Source of the DNA: Reticulitermes lucifugus
Lineage: Eukaryota > Arthropoda > Insecta > Blattodea > Rhinotermitidae
Reading direction: 5' to 3'
Assembly (NCBI GenBank): GCA_026260175.1
Contig: JAKCWW010000015.1
Span: 177,009 to 241,008, forward strand
Length of the DNA stretch: 64,000 nucleotides
Below are positions 1 to 13,145 of this stretch, piece by piece. The translations under genes were made by a program, and so were the position numbers. Positions within the stretch are counted from its first letter, which is position 1, and each line of letters begins with the position of its first letter. Below the pieces are notes generated by a model. That model worked only from the letters and a program-made list of their open reading frames with translations, was not told the origin of the DNA and ran no database searches.

Positions 1-30
1 GTGACACTAAAAGTATTCATTTTTTTATAG

Positions 31-3000
31 TCGCAGGCGTTTGGAGATGGAGCCAGAACAGCAACAAAACTTCTGGCGCAATGTTCAGTGCATTGTAGAG
101 AAGGATGTGGTACGCACTGACAGAAGCAACCCTTACTTTGCTGGCGAGGACAATCCCAACATTGATGTTATGAAGTAAGAACTACACTTCAGAATAATCA
201 TTTGGATATATTGTGTTAGCTGTACGGTTGTCAGCTGCTGGGAAGATGTAATCTGATATAAAATAAGAGAACAAGACTGATGAGTAAAGGTGAGATACGC
301 CGTTTCAATATAACCGAATGTGAATGCCTTATGTACCTTATGTGCAGTGTTTCAGCTTAACCAGAAATATGCCGTATTGACAGTTGCTGCAAAGTTTATT
401 TAACTCACAAGTTGTTTTCCCAGATGTCATAGTTTCAGTTTTGAGTCCACTTAATTCTCAAATGTCAACATCCTTGATCTGTTCATTTCAGAAAGATCCT
501 GCTCAATTATGCAGTTTATAATCCAGGATTTGGATATACTCAGGGTATGTCAGACCTGCTTGCTCCTGTGCTCGCTGAAATACAGAATGAGTCAGATGCA
601 TTTTGGTGCTTTGTTGGTCTCATGCAGAAAGCCATCTTTGTCTGCACGCCAACTGATAATGATATGGACAGAAACTTGGTAAGGATTTTGTACAGTGACA
701 TCATTTTCTTGCCTCCTCGTACTGTCTAGTGAGTGAAATGAATGATGAAGTTAACTCTGCAACAGCTGCTATACAAAGAAAGTTAGTTGCTGTGTTGACT
801 TTTTAATCATCAGAATTACTGTGCAATGTAGTGAGTGATGAGTCAGTGATCATGTACAGCTCACCATATTTCTTCTATATCTGTCACTTCTACGTTCCAT
901 AGTTGGTTAATTGTTGGTATAGTGCAGAATCATAGTTTAATTATCATATAGGGAGGTATGCCAGATTTTTATTGTCTGGAATTTTGTATCGTGCATATTG
1001 CAGAGCTATCTGAGGGAACTTATACGTCTTATGGTACCCCACTTTTATTCCCACCTTGAGAGACATGCCGATGCCATGGAACTTCTCTTCTGCCACCGCT
1101 GGATTTTACTGTAAGTAACAAGGACACTGATTGTATTTGATCACATTGTGTTGGTGAAGATCCGGGAACTGGTCCAGAAAATACTAAGTCATTGTGTTAA
1201 TAGAGTTAATACTTAGTGGATCTAATCTTTGTTGTATGTTAGGTTTCTCAGCCATACATAAGCTGAGTATCCAAGTGAATAAAGATGTTATAAGTCCTAG
1301 AATGTTTGTTTGCATTAGCTGTTTTCAGTTTTGGTTCATCCAGATGGTAAAATGTTGGGTACAGTTGACTGATATGGCTCATACTTTGTTGTATCAGTGT
1401 ACTGTAAATAGCTGTAATTCGAAGTTCAGAGCAGAAAGCACAGGATGGAAGATGAGCATCAGATATGTGAAGAAAGTCTGGAGTTGCAGTACTCTCAGCT
1501 TAGAACACACAGAGTTGCTTCCTTTGTCATGAAACTACTAGATTGTTAAAGATATGACTCTGACATGTTGTGACATTTGTAATGTTACTAACCTAAAACG
1601 TGACTGTCCCAAGAGACATAAGCACCAATTTCATAAAAATTTCTAATCAGCTTGGGAAGATATGTACATGCAACCAGAACGTGACATGTACAGAATTATT
1701 CTTAACACCATCATTAGTTTGTATCCAGTAAGACTTCACAGTTGTGCCTCCAGAAAAGAAGGGCCTATCATTCTTATCAACAGGGTTCTTTTATTTCATT
1801 TTATATTTGGTGGAATGATGATCAGTTTCTAACACATGCCACAAGGTGATTTTAACAGTTGTCTGTTATAGCTGCTTCAAGCGAGAGTTTCCAGAAACAG
1901 AGGCCCTGAGAATGTGGGAGGCATGCTGGGCCAACTACCTCACAGACTATTTCCATCTTTTCCTTTGTCTTGCCATCATAAGTATCTACTCAGATGATGT
2001 TATTGCACAGGATCTTCGTACAGATGAAATGCTTCTTCATTTTAGTTCCCTGGCCATGTTTATGGATGGTGAACTCATCCTCAGAAAGGTAAAAATAACC
2101 TGCCATATTTTTAACTTCATTAACATGTATGTCATACCACTTAACATATCATACACATGGAATAGTGTAACACATCGTCTTCATTCTATTTAACAAGAAT
2201 CCTCACTTGCATTTTACATATTCTTCACTAGCCAAAGAACAGCTTCATATTCTAGTCCAGTCAGTTTAAATGTATTGTCAGTGCCATTAAGAAGTATAAT
2301 GAAGCTGGGTTATTTTCTTTCTTGAATCACTAGGAGTTAAAATTCATAGGACAGATTTGGCATCTCGTTCAGAAAGAGATAAAACCTAATACAAATTTAC
2401 AGGAAGTTTTTAACTTTACGTTTATGTTTTATGCTTCATGTATTCACCATTAATGGCATTCCAATAACATGGCATGTACTTGTTGCTAAATCATCTCTAA
2501 AACTACTAATATAAGTCCAGCAGAATGCACTTGTAGTCAGTTTTATAATATCATTATTACATATTACTTCCTGCTACATGTTTTGGCCCTTCTGGGCCAT
2601 CATCAGGGAAGACTTAATAGAAGAGGAAAGATGTATAAAGCATTAGTGTGTATCATCACTAGAAAGTGCAGGCACTACAAGTATAAGATGTAGGAGGAAG
2701 TAATATGTAATAATAATATTATAAAATTGACTGCAAGTGCATGTTCTTGGACTTACATCAGTAATTGTCTAATGCATGGAAAACAAATCTCTACAACTGA
2801 TCAAACATTGGTAAGGGATCAGTCGTTTAGTAATAGATTGGCTTAAGCAACCAATAACTGAAGTGTTTTTGTCAGGACATCTTAAAACTGGGCAAGCCTA
2901 GAGGGAAGAGAAATTTAGGAAGACCACTGAAACTGTAACAGACCATGTGGCCTAATACTTATCATCATCATCATTTAATTATGATTACTATTATCAATAC

Positions 3001-3669
3001 TACTGCTATATGTATTACAACTGACATATAAGTACCTGAGCCTATAACATATCTGTCATAATGCAGGCACGGGGCTTGCTCCACCAGTTTCGTCAGATGC
3101 CACGTATCCCGTGCACTCTAGGCAGCCTGTGTCAGTTGTGTGGTCCAGGGATGTGGGACTCTACTCATGCTCCTGTAGTCGAATGTACTGGCCAGCACGC
3201 TGAAGGTGGACCATGTCCACACCGTGGGTCACAGCATCAATAAAAACTGCAACCAAGAGATGCTGTACTCATGTTTAGCCTATTTTCATATACATTCTTC
3301 TGTTCAAGGACTGGCCTATGTGGAAAAGCCAGTTTTTGCTCAATTACCTACATTCCATTAGCACACTGCTTGCAGTGCATAAAGTGGGACAGAACCTGCA
3401 GAATGCAGAATAAGAAAGTACATGTATTCTGTTTAATGGAATATATTATGTATACAAGTATGTATGGGAAGATAATGTCTGACATCATACATCAGTGAAG
3501 CTGAAATGTGTTTCCTTTTTGACATTTATATCATTCCTGTGCTTCAGATGGAGGTATAATAGGCCACCTAGTTAAAAATTCAACCTACACCAGTGTATCT
3601 AGAATGGACATAAGACCTATCAACTTCTTTGCCCGGTTCATACCTGGCAAAGAGAAAGAGCTGGAGTGA
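31..3669 (+). CDS. TBC1D16: TBC1 domain family member 16 (RabGAP), C-terminal part, six exons
   Basis: Coding exons are 31-174, 492-678, 1004-1110, 1872-2088, 3067-3223 and 3548-3669. They join in phase with GT/AG junctions and give 310 complete residues plus one split codon; the 5' part lies outside the window. The product is a GTPase-activating protein for Rab GTPases (vertebrate TBC1D16 acts on Rab4 and endosomal recycling). The arginine finger is visible in exon 1 (EKDVVRTDRSN, matching IxxDxxR) and the glutamine finger in exon 2 (GYTQGMSDL), so the TBC domain looks catalytically intact. Exon 4 has CFKREFPETEALRMWEA and exon 5 ends ARGLLHQF...RIPCTLGSL, diagnostic of TBC1D16 rather than TBC1D15/17. 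The last exon was chosen because donor GTGGGT at 3224 and the acceptor ending at 3547 restore the family's CPxxGG turn and add a 39-residue tail ending FIPGKEKELE. Reading through the donor instead gives a short end at TAA 3241-3243. AATAAA at 4371-4376 is a possible poly(A) signal. Confidence 0.93.
2512..2755. repeat. Foldback (inverted-repeat) element in TBC1D16 intron 4
   Basis: The outer ends read TAAGTCCA at 2512-2519 and TGGACTTA at 2748-2755. About 70 bp of each arm (2512-2580 and 2685-2755) are inverted copies with few mismatches. The inner left part, read on the minus strand, contains CTGATGA, a GGCCC/GGGCC hairpin and AAAAC (2580-2606). No clear target duplication is seen. It is probably a non-autonomous MITE-like or retroposed palindrome. 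Confidence 0.8.
3239..3244 (+). terminator. Possible intronic poly(A) signal in TBC1D16
   Basis: AATAAA overlaps the TAA stop (3241-3243) of the read-through form of the penultimate exon. If used, transcripts would end in this intron and encode a tail of RGSQHQ in place of the 39-residue terminal exon. Whether it is functional cannot be told from sequence. Confidence 0.3.
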
Positions 3670-5329
3670 GGAGCTAACCACTGTCTCCTAGTTCTCAGAT
3701 CTAAGAATTATTGATACTTTGCTTTTAATGTGGGGTATAGCATAAGCAGTTTTGTGTCGGAGGCATAGAGCAATTAATATGAAGTTTGCAGCACAGGGCA
3801 GAATGTATGTCATGTTGTTCGTTCATGCGGACTCAAAGATAAATTATTTCAGCAAGTTTAACAGGTTATCTACAATTCTTTGACAGTTTAATGTATTTTT
3901 TGGACAGTGTATGTAAGACAGCAGTAAGTGAACTCGTACACAGATTTGATTTCTCTGATAACTAGATCATTGTGTATTTTTATGTTACCACAAAGCATCT
4001 GTAATGCTGATGAGCTATTCAGGAGGAAACTGGTCCAAGAATATGTATTCTGAAAGGTCATTTTATATATATTACTACTTATTTTTATGATTATTACATA
4101 CATGTTGTAGGAAATTCACCTAAACCACGACCTTTGAGTGTGATTTCTCATATGAGATTCATGTTTATCTTCTACATTAGATATTTAGTTTGGCTGAGAG
4201 TGAAGGGTTCCATAACCAGAAATACTGATATGAATATAAAATTTTAGATCATTTAAAAGATGGAGATATTTTGATCCTGGCTTCTTCTCTTGTCTTAGAT
4301 TAAAGACCCGGTTTTTGTCACTTTTGTGATCACTTATTTGTTCTACTCACCTCTTAGGTCTGAGAAGTCAAATAAATTGTAGATACCTTCCACATCAAAA
4401 GCAATGACAGAAAAGATTATTGTACTTTGTAAGTGTATGTTAATAGTGCAATTAAATACAGTCATTCCAGCTGAAGGTTACAATACATATGTCATCTGTC
4501 CCACTATAAATACTGCAGTGCACTGTGGTATGATATGACATAGACTGCTACATCATGATGAGCCAAATATTATGTGCCAATATATAAATGTCATGAAGTT
4601 TTAGCTTTTAATAATTGTCAGTATAAAAACAAAAGCATGTTAAATTACTATGTAAGCTGTGATATACATATATACACTTATAGTCATGTTTAACAATGTG
4701 ATACACAGTATTGCTGTTAATTACAGAATGCTCACAGACTGGTTTGAAGGCCAGCTTTCTTGTAACATTTTTTTGCTTCCTTGTGGAGACAAAGCTTGTA
4801 AGCTCCCACATAAATGTTGATTCCATATGCCAATTTTGATATATGATTTGTCATACTGTGGCTTAATTCATGTTGTCATAATGACACCATTAACACAGGG
4901 AAGTCATCAGTCAGATTATAACAATAAATAATAATCCATCAGCATGCTTAACTAATCTTTCTTACGCTGTTTATTTATTTATTCCTCCTGGTCTATTTCA
5001 TGACATTTTCAGATGCTGAGATTATATAGCATCAAGCAGTGATGATTAGCAAATAATGTATTGGCAGGGATGAGGAAAGAAGTGGTTTTAATTTAATTTA
5101 ACCTTTTAAAGACCTGTGTATACACAAATGCATGTAGGAAAACACCCCTAGAAATACATTTTATATATTTAGGCAACGAAGGAATTTACTGCATTTTTAA
5201 GACATGCTGCATAATCTCTGTTTCACTTTCCACAAAATTCTGTTTATTTTATAATTTTATCTTCTTCTGTTCAAATAATACATTTTTAATAAATGATGTG
5301 CTAAAATTTAAATACCCATCCTTGTAGGA

Positions 5330-5505
5330 TAAAGGTTATGGTTTTATTCTGGCATTTGCCTCAAGGAACTGAGGAAGATCATAAACCTGTCAGGATAATA
5401 GGTCTCTGGGCTGAGATTTGAATCTGGAACCTTCAGATTATGATGGGGTAGTGCTAACCGCTCAACCATAAGATTTGGTGTAGTATTCACTTGGAAAGTG
5501 CAGAA
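5330..5505 (-). repeat. tRNA-derived SINE fragment
   Basis: Read on the minus strand it starts like a tRNA with an A-box-like GGTTGAGCGGTT, then a B-box-like GATTCAAATCT. A unique tail follows with TTCCTCAGTTCCTTGAGGC and a short CAAATGCC motif. The same tail motif (TTCCTCAGTTCCTGCAAGC) occurs in the plus-strand copy at 9,880-10,060. Confidence 0.6.
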
Positions 5506-5662
5506 TTTATAATTCAGAGCGTACTGTTCTCAGACTGATAAAATGAGTCTGACCTTCCTGTTTAAACTGAAGCTGACTGATTAAATTCTGATATGATCAA
5601 TAACATTTGGTAGTCACCAAAAGAAATTCCCACTGTCTTACCTTACATATTTGTGGCGTTCA

Positions 5663-5703
5663 ATTATTATTATTATTATTATTATTATTATTGTTGTTGT
5701 TGT
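5663..5703. repeat. (ATT)n/(GTT)n microsatellite
   Basis: About ten ATT units are followed by four to five GTT units. Confidence 0.95.
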
Positions 5704-6689
5704 ATATTTCTTGCTAAAGAAAATTGACCTGCAAACATTTCATGAATGTCATATATTTGTTCAGCTGTTTTAAGCAGACACATGCATTTCTATATTATGT
5801 TGTCAATCATGAATCCAAAATGTATCATTAACACAGGTGTGTGCAAGCATACAGAACAAGGAATAGTGGGAGGCTCTAACCTTGACTGGTACATTCTTTC
5901 TGAGTCATATGTCTTGGACATTCTCAAGAAGAGAGAGCAACTGAATTAATTATACATGCTGACTGCAAAGCTTGGTTCAAGAAAAACTGTATAGTGAAAT
6001 CATTAAATACAAACAACTTTACGCTTTGAAATATGTTACCAGTATTGATACACCATATGTTTGTTATCTGTGCCCTGTTGCATTAAAATTAATTTTACTC
6101 ACATTATTGCAGTTTAAATTATTTTAATGGTATTATTTCAATTACATGTGTTAAATAACCTAAGCATGTTACCAGAATGTATTTTCTGTACTTTTTTTAT
6201 CTTTTATCATTTTACTCCGATCATATGGCATATGGGTAGCAGATAGTACACATCAGGCCTCAGTGTAGTCATGACTGACATCTAAACATTTATCCCACCA
6301 TGGCGCCAAGGCTTATATCCCAGCATAGAAGACATTAGTGTCGAGTATCTATTTGGAAGTTTCAGTTTTCCATGCCACAGTACATTCCCAGGATGTGAAG
6401 GCAATCACAACTGACTACTCAGAATCATTCTGATGGTTGTCACAATATTGTTTTATTAAATATAAAACTTTATCTGGAGAAAATTACATAATGAGAAGCT
6501 TATTGTGCAATATGAAATATATTGTTAAAGTCAACAGTTAAGAATGAAATGAATAGGACTTCTAGAATATATGTAAGGTAAAAGAAATACATACAAAATT
6601 TTTGTCAGAATACCTTAAGGCACTGGAATATTTGTAACTTTATGTGTACATATGCCAGAATTACATGAAATTAATCTTCGCAAAGTAAT

Positions 6690-6800
6690 ATGTGAAGATG
6701 TGAACTGCATTCAGCTGGCTCAGGATAGGGTTCAAGGAGGATATTTTGAACAGAGTAATGAAACTTCATAAAATTTCTGGGCAAACTGAGTAGTGTTCTG
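6690..6800 (+). mobile_element. 3'-tail fragment of an RTE-like non-LTR retrotransposon
   Basis: One frame reads EDVNCIQLAQDRVQ and, after a frameshift, a NxVMKL..KISG-like stretch. This corresponds to the WIxLAQDRDxWRALVNTVMNLxVPxNAGKFL end of the LINE family also found at 8.9, 10.5, 24.4, 25.4, 25.8, 41.0, 51.5 and 58.2 kb. It is degenerate and not functional. Confidence 0.6.
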
Positions 6801-7804
6801 TCCCCTGCTTATCATAATGAAAATGAAAACAGCACATCATTTCCACTCTATGACCTTGGCTGCAAGTGTGATACAACTGGGTAAGGTTCAGAAATTATAT
6901 ATACTTATGAGTGAAACATTTCTAATCCCAACTAATAATTTTTAACAGACCTCTTTTCATAATTTTCTGTATGAAAATGTGCCAGCGGTAACATTTCACA
7001 CCTCTTCTTGACACTATTATCTCACATGTGCCATTCATTATACATACTGTAGTTTGTGAAAAGTAAGTTACCAATGTTATACTCAACTGCCTATATGAAG
7101 CTTTCCTTCTTTACTGGCTTTTGGTAACACTTTGTTGTTTACTTTATTTTTTTGTTTTGTTATTTATGTTCTTCACTTTTTATGATGTCACTAAGGTCTC
7201 TGTTATTTATTTAGGTTCGTGGTACACTCAGAAAGGAACTGCGTCATGACCTTGATATTTTATGACTATATGCAATTTTAAATGGCACTAGCATTAATTA
7301 TTAAGGAAAGGGAGAAGTATAGAATGTCTTAAGTACCTTTTCAGTGGCATGATATAAATAATAAGTTAGCTTTACACTGTAACAAAAAATTGGTGACCAG
7401 TGGCATAGCAAACAGAACTTGTGGAAGCATGATCCAACACTATGTCCAGCAGAAAGAGCAGTACTGTTATATACTGTATAATGTCACAGAACATGGCATG
7501 TAATGAAGGTGTTCTGTAAGTATCATGGAGCCTCCTAGGTGTAATTGTAGTTTTTGGGCCAGTTGTATACTACTGTGATTAAATCAAAGAACCTGCTTCA
7601 TGTTCTTTCACGGTGAGAGTCACAAGCACCGTTCCTCTGAATGTACTTGTGTCATCAATAAATTATCTTTATTCCACACTTTAGTAATGTACACCATCTT
7701 TCAAATCCTGCATGTGCTATTGATACCTAATCAGTTTTTAGGTACCCCTTATGAACATTTTAAAAAATAATACCTTCCAAGTGGTGACAATGAGAGTTCT
7801 GCCT

Positions 7805-7885
7805 TCTGGGATGTGACACCAAGTAGTCTGGTAGAGGTGTCATGACATTTCAGAGGATCCTGCTGCCTCCATCATCAGGCTCGTC
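7805..7885. repeat. Dispersed repeat family 2, single arm
   Basis: It begins TTCTGGGATGTGACACC. The inner part (7848-7878), read on the minus strand, has CTGATGA, a GGAGG...CCTC hairpin and GAAA. Related copies are at 8438-8520, 18655-18745, 26930-27030 and 63147-63285. Confidence 0.6.
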
Positions 7886-8119
7886 TACCCATACACACAC
7901 AAATTTTCCTTCATTTTGCTATACTGCAAATGCATTTCAGTTCTACTGAACTGTCATCAATAAATTCCAGGTTTTACATGTCAATTACATTTTTTAAATA
8001 ACAGTTATGCATTGTACTTTTGAAGAACCCCAGAACTCACAGTTTATTATATATGCTGTCACCCTGGTTAAAATCATGTTGCACAAAAAATAAAATAATG
8101 ACAACAACTAAATCACATT

Positions 8120-8215
8120 TTCGACAATGGCTATATGGTTTGTGGTTAGTTTTAATTCACATGAAGAAGGAAGCGGATGTTTCTGAAACATCATGTAGTG
8201 TCATATATTGACAAT
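8120..8215 (+). repeat. Foldback-type repeat fragment with hammerhead-like core
   Basis: ATGAAGA (8161-8167), a hairpin-forming AGGAA/TTTCT pair and GAAAC (8185-8189) occur in order, followed by ATCATGTAG. This is the inner module seen in several foldback elements of the window, with A in place of the first C. Outer arms were not identified. Confidence 0.35.
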
Positions 8216-8437
8216 GGATAAAGTCCAAATAAATATTAGTGATAAAAATGGAAACAATGGTATACATACAAATGCGATAACAAATTTTAGTAAGTAACAA
8301 ACCATACACCAATCATAAGAACATACTATTTTATTTAACTATGGAAGATAAAATTAAGATTAAAAACTTGAATTTGGAAGTCATGTGTCATGGTATCTGT
8401 CCCTGTCACAGCAGTGTCTACTAGTATTAAGAGTACA

Positions 8438-8520
8438 GTCTTCTGGGATGTGATGCCATGTAGTTTTGTATCAGTACAAATGTTTTAGAGGAGTCTGCTG
8501 CCTTACATCTCCGTAGCTGA
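8438..8520. repeat. Dispersed repeat family 2, single arm
   Basis: This is a direct-orientation relative of 7805-7885, starting TCTTCTGGGATGTGATGCC. It is more diverged in the inner hairpin. Confidence 0.5.
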
Positions 8521-8914
8521 AAGTAAAAAGTATCAAGAACACTAAATGACATTTGTTTAAACTACAGTTTCTGTGAACAGAATGTGTAGTAAACTGTACA
8601 GAGTGTACGGCCAGCAGAACACGGTCAACATATCAAAGGCAAGTCACAGTCACTGATAACGGCTGAAGTAATACCAACATTTATGTGAATAAGTTTGATT
8701 TTCATCAGGATGAAAGCATATGTAATAGTCATATTGTGTGTGACCTTAATAAATCTTGTGATACTTTGAAAATGTGTAGCTAAACTGAATGGCACAGATG
8801 ATAATTTGATACAACTGAACTGCACCCGCAGTATATTATAGTAAAAGAGATGATGGGATAATAAGTATTACAATGCATTTACCCTACTGTAAACAAATGA
8901 CTAATGAACTACCT

Positions 8915-9420
8915 AAATAACCAACACCATGGTACAGAGTCCTGAGAAGCTAATAGTTCCCCAGCTAGTCAAGACATTCCCCAACTTTTATGAAACCTGA
9001 AAGTTCATTACCGTCTCCACAAAAGTCCTGAGCCAAATTAATCCAGTCCACACTCTCCCATACTATTTCTTTAAGATCCACTTTAATATTATCCTCCCAC
9101 CCATGCCTGAGTCATCCAAATTGGTTTCTTTCCTTCACATCTCCCCACCGAACCCTGTATGAATTACTGTCCTTCATTACTATGTGCCACATGCCCTGCC
9201 CATCTCATCCTCTTCGATTTGATCACCGAAATACTACTTGGTGGGGGGTACAAATCAAGAAGCTCCTCATTATGCAGTTTTCTCCAGTCTCCTGTTAGTT
9301 CCTCCCTCTTAAACCCAAACATCTTCCTCAGTGCCCTGTCCTCAAAGACCCTCAACCTATGTTCTTCCCTAAATATTAGAGACCAAGTTTCATCCCCTTA
9401 TCAAACAACAGGCAAAATTA
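8915..9420 (-). mobile_element. RTE-like non-LTR retrotransposon, C-terminal/3' fragment
   Basis: On the minus strand the frame opens with LRVFEDRALRKMFGFKREEL and continues through GDWRKLHNEELLDLY and KRMRWAGHVA. These are hallmark motifs of the reverse-transcriptase C-terminus often mis-annotated as craniofacial development protein 2-like. After a stop the decayed tail still shows a KP..GG segment and the SQDSV 3' end. It is 5'-truncated and interrupted by stops, so it is a dead copy. It is the longest fragment of this family in the window and the only clear minus-strand one. Confidence 0.8.
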
Positions 9421-9879
9421 GAGTTCTGGCTGTCTATTCTTAGACTGCAAATAGGAAGACAAAAGACTGTGGACACAAACAGATGACACACTATAGAAGA
9501 GTGCATCATTATGAATGAGACAGCATACTGAATGAGTGTTATCCAGTGAAGATAATCGCCTTGTTCATCATCAGGTTCTGGGATAATGGAGTCCAACACA
9601 GATGCCACAGCCTACATCCATCTAATATACACCAACCACCCAAATATAAACTCAAAACAATCTTAAGAGGCCTGAAGAAACTCAACTCTGTGAAATTCTG
9701 ACCCAATCATGCCCCAGAAACTCTTCAACAGCTGCAAGCAGCATCTGCCAACCCTCAATAGTTCCCAAATATGTCACTATGACATGGTTAAAAAAGAAGA
9801 CACCACATCATACATTGGTTCCAACTTTGAATATGGCAAGACCACTGTCATATCACACTGAGCATGTTGACTCATGTGG

Positions 9880-10060
9880 TAATGCTTCTGGCTTGTATTC
9901 AGAAGGTGCCTGGTTCAAATGTCAGTTGGAACACTAGCTACCCTAACCAAGATTCTCATTATTTTCCTCAGTTCCTGCAAGCCAATGACAGGATAGTGTG
10001 TCAAATGAGGCCACACCTGCTTCCTTCCACAGCCTTTTGAATTCATTATTCACTAAAAAT
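9880..10060 (+). repeat. tRNA-derived SINE fragment
   Basis: A tRNA-like head (ACTCATGTGGTAATGC, then B-box-like GGTTCAAATGTC) is followed by TTCCTCAGTTCCTGCAAGC. The body matches the minus-strand copy at 5,330-5,505. Confidence 0.6.
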
Positions 10061-10454
10061 CATACCATTCAATGCTATATAGTTTTGAGCCACTGACAGA
10101 GCAATTAAATAACTCACAAATAATAAACTACCATAAGTCCCGAGGGCTATACATGTAATGGACAAATTCATGCCAGTGCTGGGCTCTCATGGACATGGTA
10201 ATGATGGGTGGGTCAGCGTATCAGTAACAATCTGGACATTTATTAGGGAAGTGCGCGGTTTGAATACTGACCAGGACAGTGGTTACCTTGATGGAGGTTT
10301 TCACTGTATTCCTCAGTCACTCCAGCCAAATTCTGGAAAAGTACCTTCATTAGGCCATAACCACTTTGATACATGTCCAATTCACCAGTTGTCCCATCAT
10401 CAATGCTACATAGTACACAATACTGACAGCACTGCAATGTAAAAGAACAACTTC

Positions 10455-10545
10455 AATGAACCTTCAGATCCCATAAAATCCAAGGAATTTCTTGACTATC
10501 TAGTGGATATCATCAACAAGAGTGCTGTTCCATAGAGTTAAACAA
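10455..10545 (+). mobile_element. RTE-like LINE 3'-tail fragment
   Basis: It reads MNLQIP*NPRNFLT and ends in a TGTTCCATAGAGTTA tail. This is the same 3' end as the copies at 25.7 and 51.6 kb (GCTCCATGGAGTTAG). Confidence 0.6.
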
Positions 10546-12874
10546 CACAATTTCAGCGGACTCCATCGGAAGAAGACGCTATATACTGAAATACACTGTG
10601 GACAATTACAGATGTGAGTGTTGACTGCATTCAGTAATCACAAAAGTAATATCTGCAGCATGGAATATGTCAATAACAGTGTGTGAAGGGACTGTTAAAG
10701 GGCATGTAAAACTTGGTTGGGAATCAGTTTCAATACATACTTCAAATTTTGCATACAAGTAGTTTTATTTTGTATCAACATTAACGAATTGTATATTATG
10801 TGCCAGTATTCAACCATACAGGTCAGTGTCTAAATTTCCATACAAAACATCTGTAGAAAACTGACATCAATAAGTATTTCCTCACTGACCCTGGACTGGC
10901 CCTCCACAAAGCAATTTATATCCACTGCATCCTGATGCTACCAGAGCAGTTAAATTAATGCCTATTATGCACTGTTTTATCACATTATGTATGGCAGATA
11001 CATTAATACTGCATTTCACTGTATCACACACAGCAAACATTAACATATTACAATATTAATTCTTGTTATTACAACATAAATTAAAATATAAACATATTTT
11101 CAGTAAAACATGTACACAAAATTCAGTTCCCCACTAATCTATGCCACTGGCACTTTGTTTCATATTCACTCACATTACTTACATTTTGGTGTTCACAAAT
11201 ATTTTCATCACCAGCTGAATGGGTGTACATTAAATGGCCACACTGCATAAAAACCTTGGTCCATCTTTGCAAAAGGGCAAGCTGGGTTACCATTCAAATG
11301 ACCCTGTAAGTCCGTAACATGTAGTTGATCTGGCAGTGTTTGTAAAATAAAATTATTCTGTTCAAAAATGACATCAGAAATTCAGTATATTGAGTTAAAC
11401 CACATGCAAGTCCATGAGTATATGCCAGAGGAAGTACAATATGAAAACAAGTTAGTCTTATCTCCTTACTAGTTAGTCATACACTTACGTGTGGACACGA
11501 ACTGCAGATATGTGTTAATAAAGGAGAGGTCACTAATACTGGTATTTTAATGTATGTACAAGTATTGCTGGCACATTTACAAATTACATTCATGATTCGT
11601 TTAATATAAAAGTTTCAGTCTTACTTTTAATTCACGCTTAGAAATGTGTTAATAATAACGACATGTGGCACTGCTGTGCAAGTCTTCCACCACTAATACT
11701 AAAACGTTGAACTAGACTATGACGTCATTTTATATTCAGTACTTCCTTGTCAAGAACCATCAACACAGACATGTAGTATTTAAAAACAGTATTTAGAAAA
11801 GCATTCAAAATCAATTATTCTGCTTTACTTTAAATTCCAATAGGAATAAGGAATACAAATTTTGTAAAATTTAAATGCATTCTCTTAACTTAAGAGATGT
11901 ATGAAGTAATTAAAATTGTCTGAAAACCTCAATTTCACTGTACATCAAGAACAGAAAAACATTTTGTTACCATCCCACCCAAAACCAATTCTAATGTTGA
12001 GAATTAATTAAAAATGAGCAAGTTCAAGGATTTAACAATCTGTAATATGAAATTCAAGCAATATAAAGATCTATATGCATGTTCCACAAATCAAATTCAT
12101 CCCACATTTACCATGAAACCCTATATATTTCAACACTTTACCCAGTAAAGGATACATGTTTTCATACTGATAATTTCATATTCACCAGTGTTTCCATCCA
12201 AAGCTAAAGTGTGCAATCAATTTCAGGTTACCAGTAATTTCAAAATTGTTACACCTATTTGTTCAGTAATACAAAATGTAAATAAAGAAATAAATTATGT
12301 CAGACAAAACATTAGGACTGAAATAATGTTCAGTAAGTGACAGGCTAGACAGTATATGGGGAAAACGTTACATTACACACTCATATCATGAAAATTGGTG
12401 TCTTGCACAGCATATATCAACAATTTAACTTTTAAAATCTCTGTTCATTACTTTAGATAATGAATTCTTAAACTACAAACAAAACAATATAACCTAAAAT
12501 TTTAAAAGAAGAAATTATCCTGCCATTCAGCGCAAATATCTTATTAGTGAGTTGGCCCGGTTATGTGCGTCTCATTAGGATCCAGGACATCAACTGACCA
12601 GAAACTAAGATGGCACTCCTGTGGGTTTGTATGGTTTTGTTTGGTTCCTCCTAGTTTCAGAGTGGATAGTATTGTGAATACTGCCTATCCACCACAGATT
12701 ATTAAGACATGTTCCTTCTAGCACAGATAATCCTTGTAATAAAGCTAAGGACAAGACTACTGAACCAATCCTAAAAAAAATAATCTGCAACAGCATATGC
12801 TGGAAGCTCATTTGTATAATCTACCTGGAACTTCACATACCATACATGTGGGGGGGAAACACGCACGCATATAT

Positions 12875-12894
12875 ACACACACACACACACACAC
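12875..12894. repeat. (AC)n microsatellite
   Basis: An uninterrupted AC dinucleotide run of about ten units. Confidence 0.95.
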
Positions 12895-13145
12895 TAAAGT
12901 ACAGATGAGAGGAAGATTTACGCTTCATCTCTACTTCCAACACTAACACACAGAAGGTGGAATCATGGTGTACCAGATCAAGACACACTTACCCACATGA
13001 AGTAGTATATTACATACTACATCAAACCCCAAGTAACTGAACTATAATGAAATAATGCTAACCGACCCATTTTACTATTAGTGAAGATAATCCTGATACA
13101 AAAGTGTGAGCAAATGACAGCCAATGAAACTTCACTAAGGACTAT

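Larger units (their letters stand above)
3670..13145. other. Convergent intergenic/3'UTR region, no coding exon seen
   Basis: These 9.5 kb lie between the TBC1D16 stop and the TMEM104 stop and must include both 3'UTRs. I see no conserved coding exon. The identifiable content is repeats (SINE pieces, LINE tails, family-2 repeats, microsatellites), listed separately. CpG is rare throughout (about 4 in 5041-6000), as in the flanking gene bodies, so the whole stretch may be transcribed and methylated. Confidence 0.6.

Noticed and set aside
5663-5703. CRISPR-like or functional tandem repeat
   Set aside because: It is a simple trinucleotide microsatellite. No spaced direct-repeat array exists in the window.
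9159-9443. 94-codon plus-strand frame
   Set aside because: It is the complement of the minus-strand LINE fragment, which carries the recognisable reverse-transcriptase motifs.
11720-11727. Perfect CRE, TGACGTCA
   Set aside because: It lies deep in the convergent 3' region, far from any promoter; a single 8-mer is not evidence of regulation.
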